The notes: generated by a model not told the origin, from the letters alone. A stretch of DNA of 64,000 nucleotides from Pseudonocardia abyssalis (GCF_019263705.2 NZ_JADQDK010000001.1:2356001-2420000); one strand, 5' to 3'; positions 34,861 to 44,160 are shown, counted from the stretch's first letter. Numbers and translations are program-made.

Positions 34861-36150
34861 TCAGCCGGCGAGGCCGTGGGGTCGGCGGACCGCGGCGACG
34901 GCGCGGCCGGCGTGCTCCTTGAGGCAGAACCCGGGAGCCGCAGCCTGAGCCGCCGTGGGCCGCTCGGTCCCCGCGAGCACCCGTCGGGCCGCTGCGTGAT
35001 CCGCCGGACGGTTCACCGACTCGACGGCGATCAACCGGTCGCCGCGGAACCGGAGGACGGAGAACCCCCCACCGTCGGGATAACCACTGGTCACGCTCTC
35101 GTCGTCCGCAACGGCGAGACCGGCGATCTGGAGGGTGACCGGGCCCTGGACGCTCCAGAACCACGGCAGCTCCACGTAGGCGGCGGTGCCGGCGCCGAGG
35201 ATCACCCGGGCCACGTGGCGGGCCTGGGCCGTGGCGTTCTGCACCGACTCGAGGCGATGCAACGGGCCGGCCGGGGACGGGAACCGCGCGCAGTCGCCGA
35301 CGGCGAAGATCGCCGGATCGGTGGTGCGCAGGTGCTCGTCCACCACGACGCCGTCGTCGACGGCGAGACCACAACCCCGCGCCAGGTCGTCGCGGGGCCG
35401 CACGCCGATCCCGACGACGACCAGGTCCGCCGGGTGCCGGCTGCCGCGTGAGCCGACGACGGCGCGCACGGCGCCGTCAGCGCCGCCGGCGCCCTCGAGC
35501 CGAACCGGACCCTCCCCCACCAGCACGGTGGTGCCCATGGCGCGGTGCACCTGCATGATGTGCAGGCTCGTCCCGACCGACACGGCCCTGGCGAGCACCC
35601 GGTCCCCGGACTCGAACACCGCGACGTCGACTCCGCGCTTGCGGGCGGCAGCGGCGAACTCCAGGCCGATGAACCCCGCCCCGACCACCACGGCGGTGCG
35701 GGCCGACTGCAGTGCCGCCCGCAGTGCCCGAGCATCGGCGAGGGAGCGCAGCGGGAGGACCCCGGCGCGTTCCGAACCCTCGACCTGCAGCGGACGGGGC
35801 GCCGCGCCGGTGGCGAGCACGAGCGACGCGTAGCCGATCTCCTGTCCGGAGGCGAGCAGAACGGTGCGCCGGGCCCGGTCGATCCCGGTCACGACGGCAT
35901 CGGGCCGGTAGTCGATCCCCCGGTCGGCGAAGTGGCGCTCCCCGCGCAGCGGCAGGAGACCGGGCTCGTCGCGCGCGCTCAGGACGTCCTTGGACAACGG
36001 GGGACGCTGGTAGGGCAGACCCGGCTCGTCCCCGAGAAGCAGGACGGGCCCGTGGTACCCACCCTCACAGAGCGAGTCGGCCACCTGCACCCCGGCGTGA
36101 CCGGCACCGACGACGACGACGACCGCGTCGGCACGGGAGACTCGGCTCAT
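34861..36150 (-). CDS. FAD-dependent ferredoxin reductase (P450 electron-transfer partner)
   Basis: A 429-residue reductase of the putidaredoxin/rhodocoxin reductase family. It has two Rossmann sites (VVVVGAGHAGVQVADSL and AVVVGAGFIGLEFAAA), the LPYQRPPLSK block, and the C-terminal FAD motif IFAVGDCARF. It should pass electrons from NAD(P)H to the [2Fe-2S] ferredoxin encoded two genes upstream, and on to the P450. The ATG at 36150 overlaps the preceding stop (ATGA). It is the last gene of the operon, next to an IS remnant. Confidence 0.93.
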   Translation of the reverse strand: MSRVSRADAVVVVVGAGHAGVQVADSLCEGGYHGPVLLLGDEPGLPYQRPPLSKDVLSARDEPGLLPLRGERHFADRGIDYRPDAVVTGIDRARRTVLLASGQEIGYASLVLATGAAPRPLQVEGSERAGVLPLRSLADARALRAALQSARTAVVVGAGFIGLEFAAAARKRGVDVAVFESGDRVLARAVSVGTSLHIMQVHRAMGTTVLVGEGPVRLEGAGGADGAVRAVVGSRGSRHPADLVVVGIGVRPRDDLARGCGLAVDDGVVVDEHLRTTDPAIFAVGDCARFPSPAGPLHRLESVQNATAQARHVARVILGAGTAAYVELPWFWSVQGPVTLQIAGLAVADDESVTSGYPDGGGFSVLRFRGDRLIAVESVNRPADHAAARRVLAGTERPTAAQAAAPGFCLKEHAGRAVAAVRRPHGLAG

Positions 36151-38075
36151 GCGTCCGCGCCGAGCCGGAAGGTGAAGGTCAGCTCCCGCCACTCCCCCGC
36201 GACCTCGCGCCCGTCCGGTGTCGGACCGCTGCGCGCCGCGAAGTCGACGATCAGGTCCGGCTTCACCGCGAACACCGCGTCGGAGTCGAGGTAGCGCCCA
36301 CCGACGGGGAACAGCTGCGTGATCAGCTGCCGTCGGCCGGGCGCGTCGATCATGAAGTGCATGTGCGGCGCCCGGTAGGCGTGCCGCCCGGTCGCCGTGA
36401 GCATCGCGCCCACCGGGCCGTCCATCGGGAGCGGGTACTCCGACGGCACGATCGACCAGAACCGCAGCCGCCCGTCGGCATCCGTGCGCAGTCGTCCACG
36501 CAGCACCGGCCCGTCGAGCTCCGGGAGCTGGAGGTCGTAGAAGCCGTCCTCGTCGGACTGCCACACGTCGACCACCGCGTCGGCGACCGGCCGTCCGTCG
36601 GTGTCGGTGACGTGGACGTCGACGTGGAGCGGGGTTCCTCCGAAGCCGCCCGTGATGTCCACGCCCTGCGGCAGCTCCGGGGGACCCTCGAGGTAGAAGG
36701 GGCCGAGGACCGCCGAGGCCGTGCTGTCCGGGGTGCGGGAGTTGGCGAGCACGTCGACCACGCTGGACAGGCCCAGGGTGTCCGAGAGCATCACGAACTC
36801 CTGGCGGACGTCGCTGCACATCTGTCCGGTGCGGGTCAGGAAGTCGATGCCCTGCTCCCACTCCGCCTGGGTGAGGTCGTTGTCCACCGCGAACGCGTGC
36901 AGCCGCTTCACGAGGTCGGACATCAGCGCGTGCAGCCGCGGGTCGGGTGTTCCCGACAGGGTGTCGAGCACGGTCCGGGTGATCCTGGTGGTCCGCACCC
37001 CGTCGGCGGTCGCCGGGCGGTTCCCCTCCCACGCCTCGCGCAGGAGCGCGGCGATGCCGGCACGGGTGAGCGGCGCCGGGTTCGGATAAGGGTGCTCGAC
37101 GGCGAGGTCGACGGCCCGCTCCAGGTCGCCGGCGGCCATCCCGAGCTCGCTCAGCGCGACGGGCCCGCCTGCCCGGAGGACGAGGTCGTGCACCGCACCG
37201 GGGACATCACCCGGGTCGATGACGTCGAGTGCCGCGGCGATGCGCCGCACGACGTCCGGGGCCGCCGCGGCGTTGTAGGCCAGTGCGTGGGGCAGCACCA
37301 CGGCGTGGACCGGTGCGTGCGGCAGGTCGAAGCTGCCGCCCAGGGTGTGGCAGAGCTTGTGGTGCAGGCCCATCCCGACGGCGCTCAGGCAGGTGCCCGC
37401 CAGCCACGCGCCGTGCAGCAGGTCCTCGCGGACCTCCTGTGCGTGCGGCTCGGCGGGAAGCCTGCGCAGCCCGCGGCCCAGCCGGGTGATCGCGTCCAGC
37501 GCGAGCCACTCGACGATCGGGTCGACGTCGGGCGAGTAGAGAGCCTCGACGGCGTGGGCCAGCGCGTTGACCGCACTGGTGACCGCGATCGGCACCGGCA
37601 TCCCGGCCGACAGGTCGACGTCGTAGATCACGGTCTCGGGCAGGATGTCCGGCGAGGACCGGGTCGTCTTCCGCCCGTCCGCGGTCTCGCCGAGGATCGG
37701 GGTGACCTCGGAGCCGGCGTAGGTGGACGGCAGGATCACCTGGTCCACCCCGCTGCGCACGGCCAGCGCCTTGGCCAGGCCCGTGGTCGAGCCGCCGCCC
37801 ACGGCGACCACGCAGTCCGCCCCGGCTCCGCGCATCACCTCCAGAGCCCGGGCGGTGACCTCGACGGGCGTGTGCATCGCGGCGTCGTCGAACCGCGCGA
37901 CCACGAGGGGTCCGAGGACCTTCTCGATGCGGTCGCCCGCGGCGGCCAGGTCGGCGGAGGCCAGGACCAGGACCCGGCCCCGGCCGAGCCGCTCGACCTC
38001 GTCCGCGACCCTGTCGAGGGTTCCCGTGCCGAAGACGACACGGGTCGGGTGGGCGGTGTGCTGGAAGCTCGTCAC
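36147..38075 (-). CDS. Fused maleylacetate reductase-hydroxyquinol 1,2-dioxygenase
   Basis: One 642-residue frame holds two enzymes of the hydroxyquinol pathway. Residues 1 to about 355 are an iron-type alcohol dehydrogenase of the maleylacetate reductase group (GGGSTTGLAKALA, PSTYAGSEVTPILGE, HHKLCHTLGGSFDLPHAPVH). From about 385 comes the intradiol dioxygenase: its N-terminal helical domain, then the iron ligands in FYDLQ (Tyr about 513), SEYPLP (Tyr about 545) and PHMHF (His about 571 and 573). The dioxygenase opens hydroxyquinol to maleylacetate, which the reductase turns into 3-oxoadipate, so consecutive steps are joined. The junction shows no stop or frameshift. Confidence 0.93.
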   Translation of the reverse strand: MTSFQHTAHPTRVVFGTGTLDRVADEVERLGRGRVLVLASADLAAAGDRIEKVLGPLVVARFDDAAMHTPVEVTARALEVMRGAGADCVVAVGGGSTTGLAKALAVRSGVDQVILPSTYAGSEVTPILGETADGRKTTRSSPDILPETVIYDVDLSAGMPVPIAVTSAVNALAHAVEALYSPDVDPIVEWLALDAITRLGRGLRRLPAEPHAQEVREDLLHGAWLAGTCLSAVGMGLHHKLCHTLGGSFDLPHAPVHAVVLPHALAYNAAAAPDVVRRIAAALDVIDPGDVPGAVHDLVLRAGGPVALSELGMAAGDLERAVDLAVEHPYPNPAPLTRAGIAALLREAWEGNRPATADGVRTTRITRTVLDTLSGTPDPRLHALMSDLVKRLHAFAVDNDLTQAEWEQGIDFLTRTGQMCSDVRQEFVMLSDTLGLSSVVDVLANSRTPDSTASAVLGPFYLEGPPELPQGVDITGGFGGTPLHVDVHVTDTDGRPVADAVVDVWQSDEDGFYDLQLPELDGPVLRGRLRTDADGRLRFWSIVPSEYPLPMDGPVGAMLTATGRHAYRAPHMHFMIDAPGRRQLITQLFPVGGRYLDSDAVFAVKPDLIVDFAARSGPTPDGREVAGEWRELTFTFRLGADA

Positions 38076-38091
38076 GATGTGCGCTCTCTGT

Positions 38092-38412
38092 TCAGTGCTG
38101 CTCGTCGGCGACCCGGACGACCAGTCCGTCGATCTCGTCGGTCATCGGGATCTGGCAGGACAACCTGCTGTTCGGCTCGCGCGGCGACATCGTGCAGTCC
38201 AGCATCTCGTCCTCGGCCGCGCCGACGTCCGCGAGCCGGTCGACCGGCCCGTCCTCGACGTAGACGTGGCAGGTGGCGCACATCGCGTTGCCGCCGCACT
38301 CGGCGACGATGCCGCTCACCGCGTTCTGCAAGGCCAGCTGCATGAGGCTGGTACCGACTGCTGCGTCGACGGTCGTGCTGTCCCCGCCGACCCTGTAGGT
38401 GATCTTCGGCAT
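38092..38412 (-). CDS. [2Fe-2S] ferredoxin, adrenodoxin/putidaredoxin type
   Basis: A 106-residue ferredoxin. The cluster ligands are CGGNAMCATC (C-x5-C-x2-C) and a distal Cys in RLSCQI, the vertebrate-type spacing used with bacterial class I P450s. I used the ATG at 38412, which has a GGGAGGA ribosome binding site. It sits 14 bases after the P450 gene and before the dioxygenase fusion, and with the reductase at the operon end completes a three-protein P450 system. Confidence 0.93.
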   Translation of the reverse strand: MPKITYRVGGDSTTVDAAVGTSLMQLALQNAVSGIVAECGGNAMCATCHVYVEDGPVDRLADVGAAEDEMLDCTMSPREPNSRLSCQIPMTDEIDGLVVRVADEQH

Positions 38413-38426
38413 GGTTCCTCCCGGGA

Positions 38427-39617
38427 TCAGTGGACGGTGACGTCGAGGCGGGTGAAGCCGCGCAGGATGTTGTGCAGGGCGCGTTCGGAGTGCTGGACCT
38501 CGAAACGGGTGACCTTCTCCGCCAGTGCCTCGAACAGCGCCCGCATCTCCAGCCGCGCGAGGTTCATGCCCACGCACGCGTGCGGCCCGGCACCGAAGCC
38601 GAGGTGGTCGGTCGGGTTGCGGGTCACGTCGAAGCGGTCCGGATCCGGGTAGTGCCGCTCGTCGCGGTTGCCCGCGCCGTAGAAGGCGATCACCCGCGAG
38701 CCCCGGGGCAGCAGCACGCCGTCGATCTCGTGGTCCACGGCGACACTGCGGGAGAAGTCCTGGATCGGTGCCTCCATCCGCAGCACCTCGTTGATCGCCG
38801 ACGGGACCAGCGACGGGTTCTCGCGCACCAGGTCCCACTGGTCGGGGTTCTCCGCGAACAGCCACACCGCGCTGGAGATGGCGAAGATCGTGGTGTCCAG
38901 GCTCGGACCCATGTAGTCGATCATCATGACCGGGCACTTGCCCGGGTCCACCTCGCCGCGGGCTGCGGCGTCGTGCACGGCCTCGGCCCAGCTTCCGGGC
39001 TTGAGCTTGCCGGGCACGGCCTGGGTGGTCGCGTACTCCATCATCTCGCCGAGCACGGACAGCGACCTCTGCGTCCGCTCGTTCATCGGTCCGAAGCAGT
39101 TGAACATCTCCGAGGCCCAGACGAGCATGCGTTCCCGGCCCTCCTCCGGCAGACCGACGAGGTTCGACACGATGGTGACCGGCAGGTGGTGCGCGAGGTC
39201 GCCGGCGGCGTCGAAGGACCCTCGGGCGGTCAACCGGTCGACCAGCCCGCGCGCCTCCGCACGGATCTCGTCGTGCAGCGGGCGCAGGGCCTTCGGGGTG
39301 AGCGGTCTGGCGATCACCCGGCGGGACGCGTCGTGCGCCTCACCGTCGCTGCACAGCGTGTTGCCGCGCAGCACCTGGTTCATCTCGTCGTTCATCATCA
39401 CGCCCTCGCCGGAGGGGAAGACCTCGGGCGTGCGCAGGACGTGCGACACGGTGTCGTAGCGCGTGGCGGCGAACATGCCGTAGCGGTCGAGGTGCACCAG
39501 TGGGCCGGCGTCACGCAGCTCGCGGTAGCCCGGCCAGGGGTCGAGTAGCGCCGAGTCGGTGTACACGTCGAAGTCCGAGCGGGGACAGATGGTGGTCGCG
39601 GGCGCAGTGGTGGTCAT
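38427..39617 (-). CDS. Cytochrome P450, class I
   Basis: A 396-residue P450. The haem loop is FGAGPHACVGMNLAR (Cys about residue 346) and ExxR appears as NEVLR. The I-helix reads MGPSLDTTIFAIS, so the usual Ala-Gly before the acid-Thr pair is replaced by Pro-Ser, a variant seen in some aromatic-active bacterial P450s. An AGGAG site precedes the ATG. It lies between a phenol-type hydroxylase and its own ferredoxin, so hydroxylation or O-dealkylation of an aromatic substrate feeding the hydroxyquinol route is likely, but the substrate is unknown. Confidence 0.92.
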   Translation of the reverse strand: MTTTAPATTICPRSDFDVYTDSALLDPWPGYRELRDAGPLVHLDRYGMFAATRYDTVSHVLRTPEVFPSGEGVMMNDEMNQVLRGNTLCSDGEAHDASRRVIARPLTPKALRPLHDEIRAEARGLVDRLTARGSFDAAGDLAHHLPVTIVSNLVGLPEEGRERMLVWASEMFNCFGPMNERTQRSLSVLGEMMEYATTQAVPGKLKPGSWAEAVHDAAARGEVDPGKCPVMMIDYMGPSLDTTIFAISSAVWLFAENPDQWDLVRENPSLVPSAINEVLRMEAPIQDFSRSVAVDHEIDGVLLPRGSRVIAFYGAGNRDERHYPDPDRFDVTRNPTDHLGFGAGPHACVGMNLARLEMRALFEALAEKVTRFEVQHSERALHNILRGFTRLDVTVH

Positions 39618-39670
39618 CGGTTCTCCTGGGAACGGCGTCGGTGGCGGTCGTCCGGGACAGGCGGCACGGC

Positions 39671-41446
39671 TCAGGTGCGGGCGAGCAGGCGGGTCACGGC
39701 GTCGAGGAGTTCGGCGCCCGGATCGGCGGGCAGCTGGTGAGCCCGCCAGCCGACGTGCAGGTCCGGGCGGACGAGGACGGCGCCTGACTCCTCGACCTCG
39801 CGCAGCCGGGCCCAGTCCTCGTACAGGTCCTCGTACCGGCGGCCCGGGCCGATCACGTGGGCGGTCAGCTCGATGCCGAGGGCACGCGCCGCGGCCCCGG
39901 CGGCCTCGACCCACACGCCTCCGGAGATGCCGGTCAGCAGCGTGAACCGGCCCTTGCCCGCGAGATCGTGGGTGCTCACCCGGTGCCCGTCGCGCCCCAG
40001 CCAGCAGTGCGGCAGGCGCGCTCCCGGCCAGGTGGTCGGGTGGTAGTACAGCTCCGGATCGCGCTCGTACTCCGGCTCCGGTGTGCCGTCGCCGACCACC
40101 GCGCCGGACCGGTAGCGCTGGCCGAGCTCGACGCCGTGGGCGTTGAACTCGTAGTCCTTCTGCTCCAGCGCCTTGCGCAGGGCCACCCGCTGCTCGGCGG
40201 CCTGCGGCGTGTCGTCGCCACGGGCCCGCATGCTCGCGAGGTGCTGAGCGGGGTCGTTCGTGGAGGTGAAGCCGAGCGCGTCGAAGATCGGCCCGAACTC
40301 CTCGATCGACTTGTTGGCCCGCAGGACGATCTGCTCGCCGACGGGAGCCCGCTCCGCGTCGTAGGAGTCGAGTAGCCCCTCCCCCGCGCGCCCGGAGAGG
40401 ACCGCAGCGAGCTTCCAGGCGAGGTTGTAGGAGTCCTGGATCGAGGTGTTGGACCCCAGACCGTTCGACGGCGGGTGCCGGTGGACGGCGTCGCCCGCGC
40501 AGAACACCCGACCCGAGCGGTAGCGGGTGGCGTACATCTTGTTGTTGCCCCACAGCGAGGTGGAACGGATCGTCACCGGGATCGAGTCGTCGCCGACCAG
40601 GTCATGGACGATCCTCGTCGCCATCGCGTCGTCGACCTCCGGCGGCGGCCGCGTGATGTCGTAGCCCCACACGATCAGCCACTCGTCCCACGGGCGGACC
40701 ATCCGGACCAGGCCCATCCCGATCCCGCCGATGTTCGACCCGGGCTGCAGCACCCAGTACAGGACGCTGGGCCGGTGCTCCACGAACCGCGACAGGTCGG
40801 CGTGGAAGACGATGTTCATGCTGCCGGCGACGTCCATCCGCCCCTCGAACGGCAGGTCCACGTCGCGGGCGACCTGGCTGCGCCCGCCGTCGGTGCCGAT
40901 GACGTACTTCGCCCGGATGCGGTATGTGAGACCGGCGAGCCGGTCGCGCACGGTCACGGTGACGCCGTCGTCGTCCTGGACGAGGCCGACGTACTCGGTG
41001 TCGAAGCGGATGCGGCTGCCGCGGTCGGCGGCCCGCCTGATCAGGATCGGCTCCAGCAGCGTCTGCGGGAGGTCGCAGTTGTCCGACGGGCTGGCCAGCG
41101 CGTAGTCGGCCCGACGAGCGGGGTGCGTGCCCCAGGTGCGGACGCGTCCGATCTCGTCCCCCGCCAGGCTGGAGCAGAAGACGGTGTCGCCCATCAGCTT
41201 CGACGGCACCGCCTGCGCGGTCACGTCGTCCTCGATCCCCATGTCGCGCAGGATCTCGACCGTGCGCTGGTTGGTGATGTGCGCCCGCGGGGTGTTCGCG
41301 GTCCACCGGTACTTCGTGATCACGATGTGGTCCACCCCGTAGGTGGCCAGGAAGAGCGCGGCCGAGCCGCCGGCGGGTCCGCTACCGATGACCAGCACGT
41401 CCGTGGTCACCAGATCGTTGTCGGGGTGGGTGGGGGTGTCGCTCAC
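39671..41446 (-). CDS. FAD-dependent phenol hydroxylase (TfdB-like)
   Basis: A 591-residue class A flavoprotein hydroxylase, close in length to 2,4-dichlorophenol 6-monooxygenase (about 598). It has the GxGxxG site (VLVIGSGPAGGSAALFL), the DG motif (IGTDGGRSQVAR), and the GD motif (RVFCAGDAVHRHPPSNGLG). The C-terminal thioredoxin-like domain includes FTLLTGISGGVWVEAA. Such enzymes add an ortho hydroxyl to phenols using NAD(P)H. Placed before a hydroxyquinol dioxygenase, it is a good candidate to turn hydroquinone or resorcinol into hydroxyquinol. Confidence 0.92.
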   Translation of the reverse strand: MSDTPTHPDNDLVTTDVLVIGSGPAGGSAALFLATYGVDHIVITKYRWTANTPRAHITNQRTVEILRDMGIEDDVTAQAVPSKLMGDTVFCSSLAGDEIGRVRTWGTHPARRADYALASPSDNCDLPQTLLEPILIRRAADRGSRIRFDTEYVGLVQDDDGVTVTVRDRLAGLTYRIRAKYVIGTDGGRSQVARDVDLPFEGRMDVAGSMNIVFHADLSRFVEHRPSVLYWVLQPGSNIGGIGMGLVRMVRPWDEWLIVWGYDITRPPPEVDDAMATRIVHDLVGDDSIPVTIRSTSLWGNNKMYATRYRSGRVFCAGDAVHRHPPSNGLGSNTSIQDSYNLAWKLAAVLSGRAGEGLLDSYDAERAPVGEQIVLRANKSIEEFGPIFDALGFTSTNDPAQHLASMRARGDDTPQAAEQRVALRKALEQKDYEFNAHGVELGQRYRSGAVVGDGTPEPEYERDPELYYHPTTWPGARLPHCWLGRDGHRVSTHDLAGKGRFTLLTGISGGVWVEAAGAAARALGIELTAHVIGPGRRYEDLYEDWARLREVEESGAVLVRPDLHVGWRAHQLPADPGAELLDAVTRLLART

Positions 41447-41531
41447 GACGGCCTCGTCTGCTCGGGGAACGGTGGTGGCGGGCAGGCCCGGGGCGGCTGT
41501 CGAGCGCTCGCCCCGGGCCCGCCGGGTCGGG

Positions 41532-44123
41532 TCAGCCCCGGACGAGGACCCGGTCGCCCTGCGCCACCCGCCGACGCAGGTAGTCGACGACCGCGTCGGT
41601 GATCTCGTGGGCTCGCGGCACGACGCCGGACATGTTCAGCACCCCGTGGATCAGCCGCTCCACGCGCACCGTCTCGACCGGTACGCCCGCCGCGGCGAGT
41701 CGGTGGGCGAACTCCTCGCCCTCGTCGCGCAGCGGGTCGAGCTCGACGGTCACGAGCAGGGTCTCGGGCAGTCCCGCGACCGACTCGATGGCACCCGGGA
41801 TCGCGCCCGCCGGGCGCGTCCCCACGCGGTTCGCGCCGAGGTACGTCTGCCACATCTGGTCCATCGCCGCCACGGTGATGGGCGGGCCCGCCGCGTACAG
41901 CCGCCGGGACGGCGTGTCCGCATCGGGATCGATGGCCGGGTAGATCAGGACCTGGGCCGCGATCGCCGGGCCGCCCTCGTCGCGGACCCGGGCGCCCAGG
42001 CAGGCGGCCAGGGTGCCGCCGGCGCTCTCGCCGACCACGAACAGCTGCGTCGGGTCGCCGCCGTACTCGGGCGCGACCTCGGCGGCCCACGCGAGAGCCG
42101 CGTAGGCGTCGTCACCCGCTGCGGGCTGCGGGTCCTCGGGAGCGAGCCGGTAGCTCGGTGCGATGACGACCGCGCCCAGCTCCTCGGCGATGACCGAGCA
42201 GGGTTCGGCGGAGACACCGACGCTGCCGCCGACCCAGCCACCGGGGTGGTAGAACACGACGACCGGCAGCGGGCCCTGCTCGTCCGGAACGTGCACGAGC
42301 GCTGTGCGCGGCCCGGCGGCGCCCGGATAGGTGACCTCGGTGGTGGTGACGCTCGCCCGCGGCGGCCGCTGCAGGAACGTGAAGCTCTCGAACGCCCCGC
42401 GCTGCTCCTCGAGGGTGAGCTGCTCGAAGGGACGCTGCTCCTGGCCGATCATGATGCCCGTGACCATCGCGGCCGCCGGATCGAGCAGCACCATCGGCGG
42501 GATCGGCGCCGCGGCGCCGTCGACCGCGAACCCTCCGTAGCCGGTGCCCTCGACCTGGTCGCACATAGCGCGGTAGAGCGGCGCACCCCCGGCGAAGAAC
42601 AGCATCACGCGCGGTTTCCCGGGCACGTTGGACCCCGTGTAGAAGGAGCTCGGCGCCAGCGGCAGGAGCGTCAGATCGCCCACGCCGACCGTCATCCGGC
42701 CCCATTCGGCTGCCGCGTCCTCTGTCGCCTCGAACACCGTCGCACCGCGGGACCGGGTGTGCTCGATCGCCCGCGAGGCGAACTCGACGTGATCCTCGAT
42801 GGCGAGCGGGTTGTTGTACAGCGCGACCGGGCTCTGCGGGCCGGTGATGGTGAACAGGTTCGGGAACCCCGGCACCGCGATGCCCAGGTAGGTCGACGGG
42901 CCGTGCTCCCACTTCTCGTTCAGGCTCGTCCCTCCGCGGCCCACGTAACCCATCTTCAGCAGGGAGCCGGTGAAGGCGTCGAAACCGGTGGCCAGCACGA
43001 TGACGTCCAGCTCGTACTCGCCCACGGCGGTCCTGACGCCCGTCGGGGTGATCGCCGTGATCGGCGCGGAGCCGACGTCGACGAGGTCGACGTCGTCGCG
43101 GTTGAAGGCCTCGTAGTACCCGGTCTCGAACGGCGCCCGCTTCGTGCCGTACGGGTGGTCGGTCGGGCACAGCAGTTCGGCGGTCCGAGGGTCCTCGACC
43201 CGCTCGCGGATCCGGTCCCGGATGTAGTCCGACGCGGTGTCGTTGGCCCTCTTGTCGAGGATGACGTCGGCGAACGCCGACAGCAGCATGCGGAATCCGC
43301 CACCGTCGTAGTACTTGGCGTACTCCGCGTCGCGCACCTCGTCGCTCACCGCCAGCGCCGACGGCATCGGGTCCGGGTACGGCGCACCGCCGAAGTTCGC
43401 GCGCGAGCGGCGGCGCAGCTCCGGGTAGTTCGAGGTGATCTCCTCGAACTCCTCGTCGTCGACCGCGCGGTTGCCCAGGGGGCAGGCGAAGTTCGGGGTC
43501 CGCTGGAAGACCGTGAGGTGAGCGGCCTGCTCCGCGACCCGCGGGATCAGCTGGATGCCGGTCGCACCGGTGCCGATGACGCCGACGCGCTTGCCGGTGA
43601 GGTCCACGCCCTCGTGCGGCCAGGCGCTGGTCCGGTGGACCTCGCCTGCGAACGTCTCCTGGCCGGGGAACTCGTTCTCCTTGGGCACGTTGAGGTTGCC
43701 GGCGCAGGAGACGACGAAGCGTGCGGTGGTGGTGGCGCCGTCGTCGGTGGAGACCGTCCAGTGGTGCTCGTCGTCGTTCCAGACGGCCGAGGTGACGCGG
43801 GTGTTCCAGCGGTAGCTGCGCCGCAGGTCGAACCGGTCGGCGACGTGCTCGAGGTAGCGCAGGATCTCGGCCTGGCCGGCGAAGCGCTCGCTCCAGCGCC
43901 ACTCCCGCTGCAGGTCCTCGTCGAAGGAGTAGGAGTACCAGACGCTCTCGATGTCGCAGCGGGCACCGGGATAGCGGTTCCAGTACCAGGTCCCGCCCGG
44001 ACCGGAACCGGCATCGAAGGACTGGACGGTGAGTCCGAGCAGGTTGCGCAGCCTGTGGGTCGAGTACAGACCTGCGAAGCCGGCACCGACGACCACGACG
44101 TCGACATCAGGTGTGTGGGGCAT
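41532..44123 (-). CDS. Fused Baeyer-Villiger monooxygenase-alpha/beta hydrolase
   Basis: One 863-residue frame joins two enzymes. Residues 1 to about 545 are a cyclohexanone monooxygenase-like BVMO with two Rossmann sites (VVVVGAGFAGLYSTHRL; VGVIGTGATGIQLIP). Its fingerprint reads FAGEVHRTSAWP (158-169), with Arg164 where the family has His and a His one place earlier. From about 590 is an HSL-type esterase: HPGGW oxyanion loop (about 626), GESAGG nucleophile (about 699), DPLRDEG Asp (about 798) and IHG His (about 822). The fusion could make an ester and cleave it at once. It is the first gene of the operon, divergent from the LuxR-type regulator. Confidence 0.92.
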   Translation of the reverse strand: MPHTPDVDVVVVGAGFAGLYSTHRLRNLLGLTVQSFDAGSGPGGTWYWNRYPGARCDIESVWYSYSFDEDLQREWRWSERFAGQAEILRYLEHVADRFDLRRSYRWNTRVTSAVWNDDEHHWTVSTDDGATTTARFVVSCAGNLNVPKENEFPGQETFAGEVHRTSAWPHEGVDLTGKRVGVIGTGATGIQLIPRVAEQAAHLTVFQRTPNFACPLGNRAVDDEEFEEITSNYPELRRRSRANFGGAPYPDPMPSALAVSDEVRDAEYAKYYDGGGFRMLLSAFADVILDKRANDTASDYIRDRIRERVEDPRTAELLCPTDHPYGTKRAPFETGYYEAFNRDDVDLVDVGSAPITAITPTGVRTAVGEYELDVIVLATGFDAFTGSLLKMGYVGRGGTSLNEKWEHGPSTYLGIAVPGFPNLFTITGPQSPVALYNNPLAIEDHVEFASRAIEHTRSRGATVFEATEDAAAEWGRMTVGVGDLTLLPLAPSSFYTGSNVPGKPRVMLFFAGGAPLYRAMCDQVEGTGYGGFAVDGAAAPIPPMVLLDPAAAMVTGIMIGQEQRPFEQLTLEEQRGAFESFTFLQRPPRASVTTTEVTYPGAAGPRTALVHVPDEQGPLPVVVFYHPGGWVGGSVGVSAEPCSVIAEELGAVVIAPSYRLAPEDPQPAAGDDAYAALAWAAEVAPEYGGDPTQLFVVGESAGGTLAACLGARVRDEGGPAIAAQVLIYPAIDPDADTPSRRLYAAGPPITVAAMDQMWQTYLGANRVGTRPAGAIPGAIESVAGLPETLLVTVELDPLRDEGEEFAHRLAAAGVPVETVRVERLIHGVLNMSGVVPRAHEITDAVVDYLRRRVAQGDRVLVRG

Positions 44124-44160
44124 GGCGGGAATGGTGTGGCCGGGCCCACTCCGTCCACAC

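Noticed and set aside
35712..38345. A plus-strand open frame of 877 codons antisense to the dioxygenase fusion
   Set aside because: The minus strand holds intact active-site motifs of two enzymes, so this frame is a shadow.
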